Source: Schauerella fraxinea
GTDB lineage: Bacteria; Pseudomonadota; Gammaproteobacteria; Burkholderiales; Burkholderiaceae_B
Direction of reading: 5' to 3'
DNA: 64,000 nt
NCBI GenBank assembly: GCA_030849965.1
Contig: JAVDKL010000001.1
Span: 1,718,554-1,782,553, forward strand
The notes under the pieces are model-generated. The model did no database searches. It was not told the DNA's origin and worked only from the letters and a program-made list of their open reading frames with translations. Below, in pieces: positions 33,838-42,326 of this stretch (its first letter is position 1; each line of letters starts with the position of its first letter). The position numbers were made by a program, and so were the translations under genes.

Positions 33838-34932
33838 CTACAAAGACGACGCGGCTTGGCGGCTGATGCGCGCCGTATGCCGATGCGACAGGCGACGCGC
33901 AATGATGGGCCCAACCACGACCACCGCGAACAGCCGCAAGGTTTGCAACGCGGTGATGAACGCCAGATCGGCATGCGCGCCCAGCGCGATCACAGCCACC
34001 GAGTCGAGGCCACCCGGCGTGGTGGCCAGATAAGCGGTAACGCCGTCGATCGGCATGATCAGCGTGAGCACCCATGCCGAGACGCCGCACAGCAGCATCA
34101 AGCCGACAATGGCAAGAAGCATGGTGGGCAGTGCCCGGATCAGCGGGCGCGCCAGATCGCGCCGGAACTTCAACCCGATGGTGGCGCCGATCGTGGCGAA
34201 GGCCAGCGCGAGCAGCAGATCGTGCACGGCCATCACGGCAATGCCGGATACGCCCAGCACGGCACCCAAAAAGAGCGGCACCAGAATCGCACCCGCGAGA
34301 ATCCGGGTGGCCATGCCGACGTAGGCACCGATCGCCACCACCACGATCGTGGCCGCGATGTCCAACAGTTGCGGATCATGCCGGGCAAGATTCATCATCG
34401 GCGGCACCATCGTGATCCGGCCGCTCAACTGCCCGGCCAGGGCGTGCACCACGATCGAGCCCGAGCCCACCACCAGCACCACGCGCAGATACTGCATGAC
34501 CGCCACCATGCGCGCGTCGCCGCCATACTCGTCGGCCAACGCGATCATGGCGGGCGCCGCGCCCGGCAGCGTGCCCCACGTGCCGGTGGTGCCCGGCAGA
34601 TTGCCGCGGCGCATCAGCAGCCACCCGATCAGGGCGGCGAAGGTGACCGTCATTGCAACGGACAACAGCATCTGCCACCAACTCGCAGCCACCGTGGCCA
34701 GCACGTTGCTGCTGATCGCGCTGGAGATGACGGCGCCGGTGGCGGCCTGCGCCAGGTTGAAGCCCAGGCGTGGCACTTCGATGCCGCCTCCGGCCAGGCC
34801 GAACGCCATCGCCACCAGCATCGGCCCCACCAGCACTCCCGCACCGAAGCCCAGCCGCACCAGGCCAAACGCCAGGCCGGCCGCCAACACACACAACATC
34901 ACCCACTGAACGGCTGGTTTCACATTACCCAC
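33838..34932 (-). CDS. AbrB-family integral membrane protein (putative transporter)
   Basis: A protein of 364 residues with about ten hydrophobic segments. It belongs to the AbrB membrane family (PF05145, formerly misnamed ammonia monooxygenase), built from two repeats. Conserved-looking segments are GTWGTLPGAAPAMIALADEYG and ATTPGGLDSVAVIALG, each with a Pro-Gly turn at equivalent positions. Transport function is likely but unproven in the family. The start is a GTG three bases after the stop of the cysteine-hydrolase gene, so it is the last gene of the seven-gene operon. It might import the substrate or export a product. Confidence 0.8.
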   Translation of the reverse strand: MGNVKPAVQWVMLCVLAAGLAFGLVRLGFGAGVLVGPMLVAMAFGLAGGGIEVPRLGFNLAQAATGAVISSAISSNVLATVAASWWQMLLSVAMTVTFAALIGWLLMRRGNLPGTTGTWGTLPGAAPAMIALADEYGGDARMVAVMQYLRVVLVVGSGSIVVHALAGQLSGRITMVPPMMNLARHDPQLLDIAATIVVVAIGAYVGMATRILAGAILVPLFLGAVLGVSGIAVMAVHDLLLALAFATIGATIGLKFRRDLARPLIRALPTMLLAIVGLMLLCGVSAWVLTLIMPIDGVTAYLATTPGGLDSVAVIALGAHADLAFITALQTLRLFAVVVVGPIIARRLSHRHTARISRQAASSL

Positions 34933-34935
34933 ACA

Positions 34936-35577
34936 CTACGCCCTGACACCATTGATGTATTGCAGCACTTCGCCCACCGGCATCACGTCGCCGTACTTGG
35001 CGTTGATATCGAAGAGCGCGGCATCGTGCGGCGCCTGATGCCGGTCGCCCGCGCACTCCGCCGGCACGATCACATGAAAGCCGTTGGAGACAGCGTCGAC
35101 CGCCGTTGCACGCACGCACCCGCTGGTGGAGCAGCCAGTGATGATGACGGTGTCGTGTCCCATGGCGCGCAACATCGTACTCAAAGGCGTGCCGAAGAAC
35201 GCGGACGAGTGATGCTTGGTGATCACCAGATCGTCGGGCTCCGGTGCGATGCGCGCGTCAAAGCGCGTGAGCGGTTCGTCGGCCACGAAACGGCGCAACG
35301 CAGGCACCTTGCGCACGAACATCCCGCCTTGCGACGCGGTCTTGTCGTACAGCACATTGGTGTAGATCACCGGGATACCCGCCGTGCGGGCGGCCGCGTA
35401 CAACGGCGCGCTCTGCACCACGGCGTCGACCACGCCCTGACCGTAGAACGGCGCGCCCGGTACGGTGTAGAAATCGATGAAGTCGATGGACAGCACGGCC
35501 GCGCTCTTGCCGAATCCCGTACGGGTCTCGTACAAGCCGGCATAGTTCGACTTCAGGTCTTCGCTCAAAAAAGCCAT
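34936..35577 (-). CDS. Isochorismatase-fold cysteine hydrolase (N-carbamoylsarcosine amidase-like)
   Basis: A 213-residue hydrolase of the isochorismatase-like superfamily. The catalytic triad can be read as D32 (LSIDFIDFY), K121 (VITKHHSSAFFGT) and C154 (STSGCVRA). That set marks the amidase branch, which cleaves C-N bonds in small amides or ureido compounds, rather than true isochorismatases. It starts two bases after the upstream ATPase stop and is followed at once by the AbrB-type gene. A clear paralog is encoded at 41359-41997 across the operon. The substrate is unknown; N-carbamoylsarcosine, maleamate and biuret-type compounds are possibilities from the family only. Confidence 0.83.
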   Translation of the reverse strand: MAFLSEDLKSNYAGLYETRTGFGKSAAVLSIDFIDFYTVPGAPFYGQGVVDAVVQSAPLYAAARTAGIPVIYTNVLYDKTASQGGMFVRKVPALRRFVADEPLTRFDARIAPEPDDLVITKHHSSAFFGTPLSTMLRAMGHDTVIITGCSTSGCVRATAVDAVSNGFHVIVPAECAGDRHQAPHDAALFDINAKYGDVMPVGEVLQYINGVRA

Positions 35578-35579
35578 GA

Positions 35580-36668
35580 TCAGTGATCCCGATTCAGTGA
35601 AGTGAGGGGCATGCGGTGCAAGACCGCCGTGTCCGGAAAATGACAAGCCACCGCGCCGGCGCGATGCGCCCGCAAGGGTGGATCTTCGTTGGCGCACAGG
35701 CTCGGCACGGCGATGCCGGCGGGGTCGTGAGCGATGTCGGTGCGCGTCCCGCCTTCGGCGGCCAGCATGCGGGCCCGAAAGCACCGAGGATGAAAGCGGC
35801 AGCCGGAAGGCAACTGTGTAGCGGAGCCGATCTCGCCAATGGCGATCGCCGGCTTATTGGCGCGTTCGTCGTACGGATCGGGATGCGGCACGGCAGACAG
35901 CAACGACTCGGTATAGGGATGGACCGGCCGCGTATACAGCGCATCGCGATCGGCGAGTTCGACGATCTTGCCCAGATACATCACCGCCACGCGATCGCTC
36001 ACATGCCGCACCACCGCCAGATCATGCGCGATGAAAAGGTAAGACAGATTGCGCTCGCGCTGCAGCTTCTTGAGCAGGTTGATGATCTGCGCCTGAATCG
36101 ATACGTCCAGCGCAGAGACCGGCTCGTCCAACACCAGAATCTTGGGATTGAGCGTGAGCGCACGCGCGATACCGATGCGCTGGCGCTGCCCGCCTGAAAA
36201 CTGATGCGGATAGCGGCTTGCGTGATCGGGATTGAGCCCCACGCGCAGCATGATGTCGCGAATGAGTGCTGGCGAATCGGCGTTGTACAGACCGTGCACT
36301 TTGAGCGGCTCGGCCAGCGTGGCCCCGATGCTCATGCGCGGGTCGAGCGATCCATAAGGGTCTTGAAACACCATCTGGATATCGCTGCGCATGGCGCGCA
36401 CGGCGGCGGGTTTGAGGGTGGTGACTTCCCGGCCGTCCAGGCGCACCGAGCCGGAGGTGGGGTCGATCAACCGCAGGATCAGCCGGCCGAGCGTGCTCTT
36501 GCCGCTGCCGCTCTCGCCCACCAGCCCCAGCGTTTCGCCTGCGCGCAACGTGAACGACACGCCATCGACCGCGTGCACCGCCTTGCGTTGACGGGTGAAA
36601 AGGCCCCCTTGCGCGCCGAATGTCTTGCGCAAATCTTCGACTTTGAGAAGTGTGTCGGTAGCAGCCAT
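35580..36668 (-). CDS. Peptide/opine-type ABC transporter ATP-binding protein (DppF-like)
   Basis: The second ATPase of an oligopeptide-family importer, 362 residues. Walker [10 protein letters not shown] is at 51-59, the signature FSGGQRQR and Walker B ILVLDEPVSALD follow. The C-terminal oligopeptide extension with QLPSGCRFHPRC is present. The start overlaps the stop of the upstream ATPase gene by one base. A tail of about 45 residues after the Cys motif is longer than usual. It is co-transcribed with the cysteine hydrolase two bases downstream. Confidence 0.9.
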   Translation of the reverse strand: MAATDTLLKVEDLRKTFGAQGGLFTRQRKAVHAVDGVSFTLRAGETLGLVGESGSGKSTLGRLILRLIDPTSGSVRLDGREVTTLKPAAVRAMRSDIQMVFQDPYGSLDPRMSIGATLAEPLKVHGLYNADSPALIRDIMLRVGLNPDHASRYPHQFSGGQRQRIGIARALTLNPKILVLDEPVSALDVSIQAQIINLLKKLQRERNLSYLFIAHDLAVVRHVSDRVAVMYLGKIVELADRDALYTRPVHPYTESLLSAVPHPDPYDERANKPAIAIGEIGSATQLPSGCRFHPRCFRARMLAAEGGTRTDIAHDPAGIAVPSLCANEDPPLRAHRAGAVACHFPDTAVLHRMPLTSLNRDH

Positions 36669-37750
36669 CAATCCTCCTCGACCAGAATAGGCAGCGTGCG
36701 CCAGTGCAAACAGGCGCTGCGGTGCTCGGGGTTGTCCGTGACTTCCGACAACGGTTTGATGCTGCGGCAATCGTCGCGGCCGCCACCATGAAAACAGCGC
36801 GGTTCGAACGCGCATCCCGGCGGCAGATCGGCAACGTTGGGCGGTGCGCCTTCGATCGCAGGCAGATCCTCGCCCGCAATCGAATCGAGCCGCGGAATGC
36901 TGCGAAACAGCGCATGCGTATAGGGATGCTTGGCGCGCCGGAAGATATCGTCGCGCGTACCGGCTTCGACCACCCTGCCCGCATACATCACGGCCACGCG
37001 ATCGGCGTATTTGGCGACGAGCCCCAGATCGTGCGTGATCAGCACCACGCCCATGCCCGTCTCGCGCTGGATGTCGGCAAGCAGATCGAGAATCTGCGCC
37101 TGCACGGTCACGTCCAGCGCCGTGGTCGGCTCATCGGCGATCAGCACTTTCGGCTTGAGCGCGATCGCCATGGCGATCAACACCCGTTGACGCATGCCGC
37201 CCGACAACTGATGCGGATAGTCGTCGATGCGGCGGCTGGGATCGGGGATCTGCACGCGTGTAAGCAAGGCGACTGCGCGTTCGCGCGCCTCGCGCCGGCC
37301 CACGCGTTCATGCGCGCGGATCACTTCGATCAATTGCTGGCCGATCGTGAACACAGGATTGAGCGCCGTGAGCGGATCCTGAAACACCATCGAGATCACC
37401 TTGCCGCGCAGCAAGCGCAGTTCGGAGAGCGGCAGCGACGTGAGGCTGTGGCCGTCGAGAATGACTTTCCCCGCCACCACTTTGCCGGGCGCGGCAACCA
37501 GCCCGAGCGCCGACAGAAACGTCATCGATTTGCCGGAACCCGACTCGCCCACGACCGCGAGCGTTTTGCCGGGTTCGACCCATAACGATACTTCGTCGAC
37601 CACCGTGATCGCGCGGCCGTCTCCAGGAAACGCCGTCGTGAGCCCGAAGATGTCGAGCACCCGATGCGGATTGCGTGTTTGCGTGGCTGGCGGCAGGAGT
37701 GCTGCCGCGGTTGCTGCCACGAACGCGGGTTGCAATGATGTTGTCGTCAT
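36668..37750 (-). CDS. Peptide/opine-type ABC transporter ATP-binding protein (DppD-like)
   Basis: The first ATPase of the importer, 360 residues. Walker A GESGSGKS is at 68-75, the signature LSGGMRQR and Walker [13 protein letters not shown] follow. The C-terminal [10 protein letters not shown] motif is typical of the DppD/OppD branch. An Ala/Thr-rich stretch of about 25 residues precedes the ATPase fold. It starts seven bases after the permease stop and overlaps the next gene by one base. Confidence 0.9.
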   Translation of the reverse strand: MTTTSLQPAFVAATAAALLPPATQTRNPHRVLDIFGLTTAFPGDGRAITVVDEVSLWVEPGKTLAVVGESGSGKSMTFLSALGLVAAPGKVVAGKVILDGHSLTSLPLSELRLLRGKVISMVFQDPLTALNPVFTIGQQLIEVIRAHERVGRREARERAVALLTRVQIPDPSRRIDDYPHQLSGGMRQRVLIAMAIALKPKVLIADEPTTALDVTVQAQILDLLADIQRETGMGVVLITHDLGLVAKYADRVAVMYAGRVVEAGTRDDIFRRAKHPYTHALFRSIPRLDSIAGEDLPAIEGAPPNVADLPPGCAFEPRCFHGGGRDDCRSIKPLSEVTDNPEHRSACLHWRTLPILVEED

Positions 37751-37757
37751 CGTGGGC

Positions 37758-38594
37758 TCACATCATTTTTGCGTTGGAGGTTTTGCGCATTTGCGGATCG
37801 AGCGTGTCGCGCAAGCCATCGCCCAGCAGATTGAGTGCAATCACCATCATTGCGATACAGAATCCGGCAGACAGCGAGATGATGGGATTGGATTGCAGAA
37901 AGCTCTGCCCATCGGCAATCACGTTGCCCCACGTGGCGGTGGGCGGTTGCACCCCCAGGCCAAGGAAGCTCAAGCCCGCTTCGCCCAGGATGGCCGTGGC
38001 CGCGCCTACCGTGGCCACCACGATCACCGGCGGCAGGCTATTGGGGATCACATGAAAAATCAGGATGCGCATGCGCGTCATACCGATGGCGTGCGACGCT
38101 TCGATGTACGGCCGCGGCGCAATGGTGAGCACTACGGCGCGCATCACTGCGGCCACGCGCGGCGTAAATGCCAACGACACCGCCAGGATCACCGATTCGA
38201 GCGAAGACCCGCGTGCCGCGACCAGAGCCAGTGCCAGCAGGAAGCCCGGGAACGCCAGCAGGATATCGATGATCGATACCGTGACGCGTTCGATCCATCC
38301 GCCTAAAAATCCTGCCATTGCGCCGATGGTCATGCCCAGTGTGAGCGACAGTGCCATCACCGAAAGCGCCACCTTGAGCGAAATGCTGGTGCCCCAGATG
38401 AGGCGCGAAAGGATGTCGCGACCGTACTGATCGGTGCCGAGCCAGTGATCGCCCGACGGCACGGCAAGCGTGTTCGCCAGATCCGTATGTAGCGGCGAAT
38501 AAGGCGCAATCCAGGGTGCGAGCAACGCGATGAACGTCATCACAACCAGGATGATGAAGCCGGTCAAAAAACCGGGATGGTGGAAGTGACGCAT
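37758..38594 (-). CDS. Peptide/opine-type ABC transporter permease (DppC-like)
   Basis: The second inner-membrane permease of the importer, 278 residues. A first helix at about 9-30 is followed by the characteristic periplasmic segment GTDQYGRDILSRLIWG. The permease loop SHAIGMTRMRILIFHVIPN follows, and about six helices are visible. Its ATG overlaps the upstream permease stop by one base. It pairs with the DppB-like subunit. Confidence 0.9.
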   Translation of the reverse strand: MRHFHHPGFLTGFIILVVMTFIALLAPWIAPYSPLHTDLANTLAVPSGDHWLGTDQYGRDILSRLIWGTSISLKVALSVMALSLTLGMTIGAMAGFLGGWIERVTVSIIDILLAFPGFLLALALVAARGSSLESVILAVSLAFTPRVAAVMRAVVLTIAPRPYIEASHAIGMTRMRILIFHVIPNSLPPVIVVATVGAATAILGEAGLSFLGLGVQPPTATWGNVIADGQSFLQSNPIISLSAGFCIAMMVIALNLLGDGLRDTLDPQMRKTSNAKMM

Positions 38595-39535
38595 TATCGG
38601 CTCCTCATGCGCGGATCGACCAACGCATACAACATGTCCAGGATGGTGTTGACGATCACCACACCGATCGCCAGCACCACGACGCCGGCTTGCACCAATT
38701 GATAATCGCGGGCCGACACGGCTTTGAGGATCGTGGATCCCACGCCCGGCCGGCTGAACACGACTTCGATCAGGATGGCGCTGCCCAGCGAATAGGCGAA
38801 CGTGACGCCCACGATGGCGAGTACGGGGATCAAGGCGTTCTTGAAGGCCAGGCGCCAGATGATGCGATGCTCGGGCACCCCCATCGCACGCGCCACGCGG
38901 ATGTAGTCCTGGCCGATGATTTCCAGCATGGCCGATCGCGTGAGCCGGGTGACGTAGGCGGCGACCGACACGCCCAACACCGTAGCCGGCAGCGTGAGGT
39001 AGTAGAGGCTATTGAGAATGCCTTGTCCGGATGACGACCCCAACGCCGGAAACCATTTCAGTTCCTGCGAAAAGAGCACAATGCTCGCCAATCCGATCCA
39101 GAACACCGGAAACGAAATGCCCGCCAGCGCCACGAGCATGATGAGCGTATCGGTCCAGGTGCCCTGGCGCATCGCCGTCACGATGCCCATCGGCACCCCG
39201 ATGATCACCGCCAGCGTCAATCCCGAGAAGGCCAACGCCGCGGATTGCGGCAAGCTCTCGAAGATCTCGGCTAGTGCGGGCCGGCCGGTGATCACCGAGA
39301 TGCCCAGGTCGCCGGTGACCACGTGCCCCATATACATGAGGTACTGCCGCCACAAGGGTTGATCCAGCCCCATCTGCGCCCGCAACGCCGCCAGCGCGGC
39401 ATCGGTGGCGTAATCGCCCAGCATGTACTGGGCGGGGTCGCCGGGGATCATGCGCACCATGAAGAAGGCAACGGTAATGATGCCGACCAGCGTGATCAGC
39501 AGTTGCGTCAACTGCCGCGAGAGGTAACTTCCCAT
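38594..39535 (-). CDS. Peptide/opine-type ABC transporter permease (DppB-like)
   Basis: The first inner-membrane permease, 313 residues. The N-terminal helix (about 9-30) and the segment FFMVRMIPGDPA are typical of DppB/OppB. The permease loop DYIRVARAMGVPEHRIIWR, with the conserved ARAxG, lies near 215. It starts four bases after the binding-protein stop codon and is the second gene of the operon. Confidence 0.9.
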   Translation of the reverse strand: MGSYLSRQLTQLLITLVGIITVAFFMVRMIPGDPAQYMLGDYATDAALAALRAQMGLDQPLWRQYLMYMGHVVTGDLGISVITGRPALAEIFESLPQSAALAFSGLTLAVIIGVPMGIVTAMRQGTWTDTLIMLVALAGISFPVFWIGLASIVLFSQELKWFPALGSSSGQGILNSLYYLTLPATVLGVSVAAYVTRLTRSAMLEIIGQDYIRVARAMGVPEHRIIWRLAFKNALIPVLAIVGVTFAYSLGSAILIEVVFSRPGVGSTILKAVSARDYQLVQAGVVVLAIGVVIVNTILDMLYALVDPRMRSR

Positions 39536-39539
39536 GCCG

Positions 39540-41096
39540 TCACCCGAGGGAAACGGGATACGCGTTGACGGTAAAGAGCGAGTTCTGCACCAGACCCTTC
39601 ACTTTCGCCGTATGCGCCATGTAGAGGTTATCGGCATAGAGCGGAATCACCGGCACGTCGGTCATCGTCTTCTTGAGAATGGCGGCGTACGCGGTTTTGC
39701 GACCGGCCTCGTCCGGCGCAGCGGCAGCTTGCGCAATCAGATCCTCGATGGCGGCATAGTGCGCGGTATTCAGGCCCGGCGGGAATGAGGAGCGCGCAAA
39801 CAGCGACAGGATCGGGCTGTCCGGATCGGGCGCCCCAACCACGCCGGTAATGGCGGTGGGAATATTGCCTTTGTTGCGCGCCTGCAGGTACGTGCCGCGC
39901 TCGAGCACCTTGATGTTGGCGGTCACGCCCACAGCGGCGAGATCGCTGGCGATCGCGACGATGATCTTGTCGTACGGATTGGCAGCCGGCGTGACCAGAT
40001 CCAGTGAGAACGACGTTTGACCGGCCTCTTTCAACAGCGCACGCGCGCGGGCGGGGTCGTAGGGATAGCGCGGCACATCATCGGTGTATTCGGGAAACGA
40101 CGAGGTCAGCACATTGAAGGCCTCGCCCTTCGTGCCCTTGAAGAATCCCTTGATGAGCGCATCGCGATTGATGGCGTACATCAACGCCTGGCGCACGCGC
40201 ACATCGGCCAACGGTTTCATCTCGGTGTTGAGCACCAAGTTGATGGTGTGGTTGGCGGGACGGTTCATCACCGTCACGCCCTTGGACGCGCCGAGGCGTG
40301 TGATCACTTCGGGCTGCTGCAAACCGAAGAAGATATCGATCTCGCCGTTTTCCAGCGCAATCGCCGAGGCGGTCTCGTCGCGGATGAGGCGGAAGACGAC
40401 CGCCTGCACTTTGGGCGCCCCGCCGAAATAATCGGCATTGGCCGTCAAGCGGATTTCTTGCCCCGGCGTCCAGCGATCGAACACGAAGGGACCCGTGCCG
40501 ATCGGGTTCAAGCGGTATTTCTCTTCGCCGATTTCGGTGACGGCGCGACGGCTGACGATCCAGCCCTGGTTGAATGCGCTCACCTTATGCAGGAAGCCCG
40601 AATTGGGCGCTTTGAGCGTGATGACGACCTTGTCCGGCGCGGGAGCCTCGATGCTGGCGACGGAGGCAAATTGGCCGGCGTAGCTGCTGCCCGTCTTGGG
40701 ATCAAGTACCCGGTCGAACGAGAACTTCACGTCGTCCGAGGTGAGCACGCCGAAGTCCTTGTGCCACTTCACACCGGTGCGCAAGGCGAACGTATACACC
40801 TTGCCGCCCTCGGTGACTTCCCAACCGGTGGCCAGGTCGGGCACGATTTTGTTGGTCGCTTCGTCGTATTTCACCAAGCCGCTGTAGAGATGCGTGGCGA
40901 CCGATTGGTTTTCGATCTGGAAGATTCGAGCCGGATCCAGGTTGCCGATATCGGACGCAATCCGAATGCGCACCGTGGTCGCTTCTTGCGCCTGCACAAC
41001 GCGTCCCAAACCGAGCGACATTGTTGCCGCCGTGCCGAGTGCTGCCGCCGTAAACCGGCGGCGCGACATGCGCAGCCCCAGTTGATCTTTCGCCAT
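39540..41096 (-). CDS. Periplasmic solute-binding protein of peptide/opine ABC transporter, Tat-exported
   Basis: A family 5 (DppA/OppA-like) binding protein, 518 residues. It begins with a twin-arginine signal: SRRRFTAAALG at 10-20, a weakly hydrophobic core and cleavage near VQAQ. Tat export of such proteins is uncommon but known. The mature protein shows the usual tail-end LYADNLYMAHTAKVKGL and the DPKTG segment near the first hinge. The start follows AAGGGGAA. It is the first gene of the operon. Ligands of this family range from peptides to opines, nickel and glutathione; nothing here identifies which. Confidence 0.9.
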   Translation of the reverse strand: MAKDQLGLRMSRRRFTAAALGTAATMSLGLGRVVQAQEATTVRIRIASDIGNLDPARIFQIENQSVATHLYSGLVKYDEATNKIVPDLATGWEVTEGGKVYTFALRTGVKWHKDFGVLTSDDVKFSFDRVLDPKTGSSYAGQFASVASIEAPAPDKVVITLKAPNSGFLHKVSAFNQGWIVSRRAVTEIGEEKYRLNPIGTGPFVFDRWTPGQEIRLTANADYFGGAPKVQAVVFRLIRDETASAIALENGEIDIFFGLQQPEVITRLGASKGVTVMNRPANHTINLVLNTEMKPLADVRVRQALMYAINRDALIKGFFKGTKGEAFNVLTSSFPEYTDDVPRYPYDPARARALLKEAGQTSFSLDLVTPAANPYDKIIVAIASDLAAVGVTANIKVLERGTYLQARNKGNIPTAITGVVGAPDPDSPILSLFARSSFPPGLNTAHYAAIEDLIAQAAAAPDEAGRKTAYAAILKKTMTDVPVIPLYADNLYMAHTAKVKGLVQNSLFTVNAYPVSLG

Positions 41097-41137
41097 GCCA
41101 TTCCCCTTGTCGGTCTGATTTGTGCAAACGCACATAG

Positions 41138-41325
41138 AATGCATGCAATTTATACGATGGCACACAAACTCGCCTATCGGGGAGAAACCCTATAAAATAC
41201 ATAGCGCTTATGTGATGTACCGTTATGCATGCGGGAGAAATCACGGCACGCGCCCGATGATTTTGACGCAACTGCAGCATCTTTCTTGCCGTTTTATGAG
41301 CTTTCAGCCTCATATTGCATGCAAT
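41138..41325. promoter_or_regulatory. Three GCATGC-core sites in the divergent promoter region
   Basis: ATTGCATGCAAT at 41314-41325 is a perfect 12-bp palindrome. AATGCATGCAAT at 41138-41149 is 11 bases of the same form. TATGCATGCGGG near 41225-41236 keeps the core and one arm. The cores are spaced about 86 and 90 bp apart. They lie between the divergent starts of the transporter operon and the second cysteine hydrolase. The FCD-type GntR protein encoded in the cluster is the obvious candidate to bind them. Confidence 0.55.
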
Positions 41326-41358
41326 TCAATCCCGATAGCTATCCGACAGGAGTCGTTA

Positions 41359-41997
41359 ATGACCGACATGGACATCTTTGAGAAGCAGGCGTTTGGTAAA
41401 AAGCTGGGCATCGGCCACCGCGCAGCCGTCCTCGTGATCGATTTTCAGGTGGGGTTCACCAGCGACGCCAAGTTTGGCGGCTATAACATCAACGATGCGA
41501 TCGCCAACACCGTCCATCTGCTGGCCGCGGCGCGGGAGGTAAACATGCCGGTGGCGCACGTGCGCTTCATCGCGCAGCAAGGCGGCTTCGACATCGGCCC
41601 CTTCGGCGAGAAGGTGCCGAATCTGCGTGAACTTACGGCCGACAATCCCGACTCGGCCTTCGTGACCAGCGTGGCACCCATCGCCGGCGAGTACGTGGCC
41701 GAGAAACGCCATGCATCCGCGTTCTTCGGCACCACGCTCTCGTCATGGATCATTTCGAACAACGTCGACACGCTGTTCATCGCGGGCTGCACCACCAGCG
41801 GTTGCGTGCGCGCGGCCGCAGTGGATGCGTCGGCTTACGGCCTGCGGCCCATGGTGGTCGCCGATTGCGTGGGCGATCGGGCACAGGGACCGCACGAGTT
41901 CGCGCTGTGGGATTTGAGCCAGAAGTACGCCGACATCATGTCGCTGACTGAAGTGAAGCAGTACATGCAGACGCTGGAGATGGCGGTCGCGGCTTAG
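41359..41997 (+). CDS. Isochorismatase-fold cysteine hydrolase, paralog of the one in the transporter operon
   Basis: A 212-residue amidase-type hydrolase. The triad can be read as D28 (LVIDFQVGF), K116 (AEKRHASAFFGT) and C149 (CTTSGCVRA). The strong AGGAG before the ATG sets the start. It shares with the 35.5-kb hydrolase the motifs HxSAFFGTxLS, TSGCVRAxAVDA and YxDxM near the C-terminus, so the two are paralogs. It is divergent from the transporter operon across the GCATGC sites. Two hydrolases around one transporter suggest successive cleavages or two related substrates. Confidence 0.83.
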   Translation: MTDMDIFEKQAFGKKLGIGHRAAVLVIDFQVGFTSDAKFGGYNINDAIANTVHLLAAAREVNMPVAHVRFIAQQGGFDIGPFGEKVPNLRELTADNPDSAFVTSVAPIAGEYVAEKRHASAFFGTTLSSWIISNNVDTLFIAGCTTSGCVRAAAVDASAYGLRPMVVADCVGDRAQGPHEFALWDLSQKYADIMSLTEVKQYMQTLEMAVAA

Positions 41998-42021
41998 TTT
42001 CACACTTAGCTAAGCGTGAAA
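41998..42021. terminator. Palindromic hairpin directly after the second cysteine hydrolase
   Basis: TTTCACACTTAG and CTAAGCGTGAAA form a 24-bp inverted repeat with one mismatch, starting at the base after the stop codon. There is no separate T run, so termination is plausible rather than certain. Confidence 0.45.
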
Positions 42022-42044
42022 TTGGCGCGGCCTTATTTTCGGCC

Positions 42045-42242
42045 TCTGCTTGAGATCCAGTATTGGCTGTAGATCCGGCGTCTGCTTTAGATCCGGCGTC
42101 TGCTTTAGATCCGGCGTCTGCTTTAGATCCGGTGTCTGCTTTAGATCCGGTGTCTGCTTTAGATCCGGTGTCTGATTTAGATCCGGCGTCGGCTTGAGAT
42201 TCGGTGTCGGCTCCAGATCCAGCGTCTGCTTTAACTTGAACT
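42045..42242. repeat. 18-bp tandem array between the cysteine hydrolase and the amino-acid permease
   Basis: About eleven copies of an 18-mer close to TCTGCTTTAGATCCGGCG run in tandem, the central six or seven nearly identical and the edges degenerate. It fills most of the 329-bp convergent gap. Minus-strand frames through it are open and would read as repeats of Asp-Leu-Lys-Gln-Thr-Pro or Gly-Ser-Lys-Ala-Asp-Thr. Neither frame has a ribosome site or a credible protein outside the repeat, so it is called as a minisatellite. Confidence 0.9.
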
Positions 42243-42326
42243 TCGGCTTGGGCTCGGAACGGTCGCGCCCTGTTCCAAAGAAGCGGGCACGCGTGGCTGG
42301 CTGTGCGGCCAGCCACACCGCACGAC

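Noticed and set aside
42045-42242. CRISPR array
   Set aside because: The 18-bp units are contiguous with no unique spacers and no cas genes are present.
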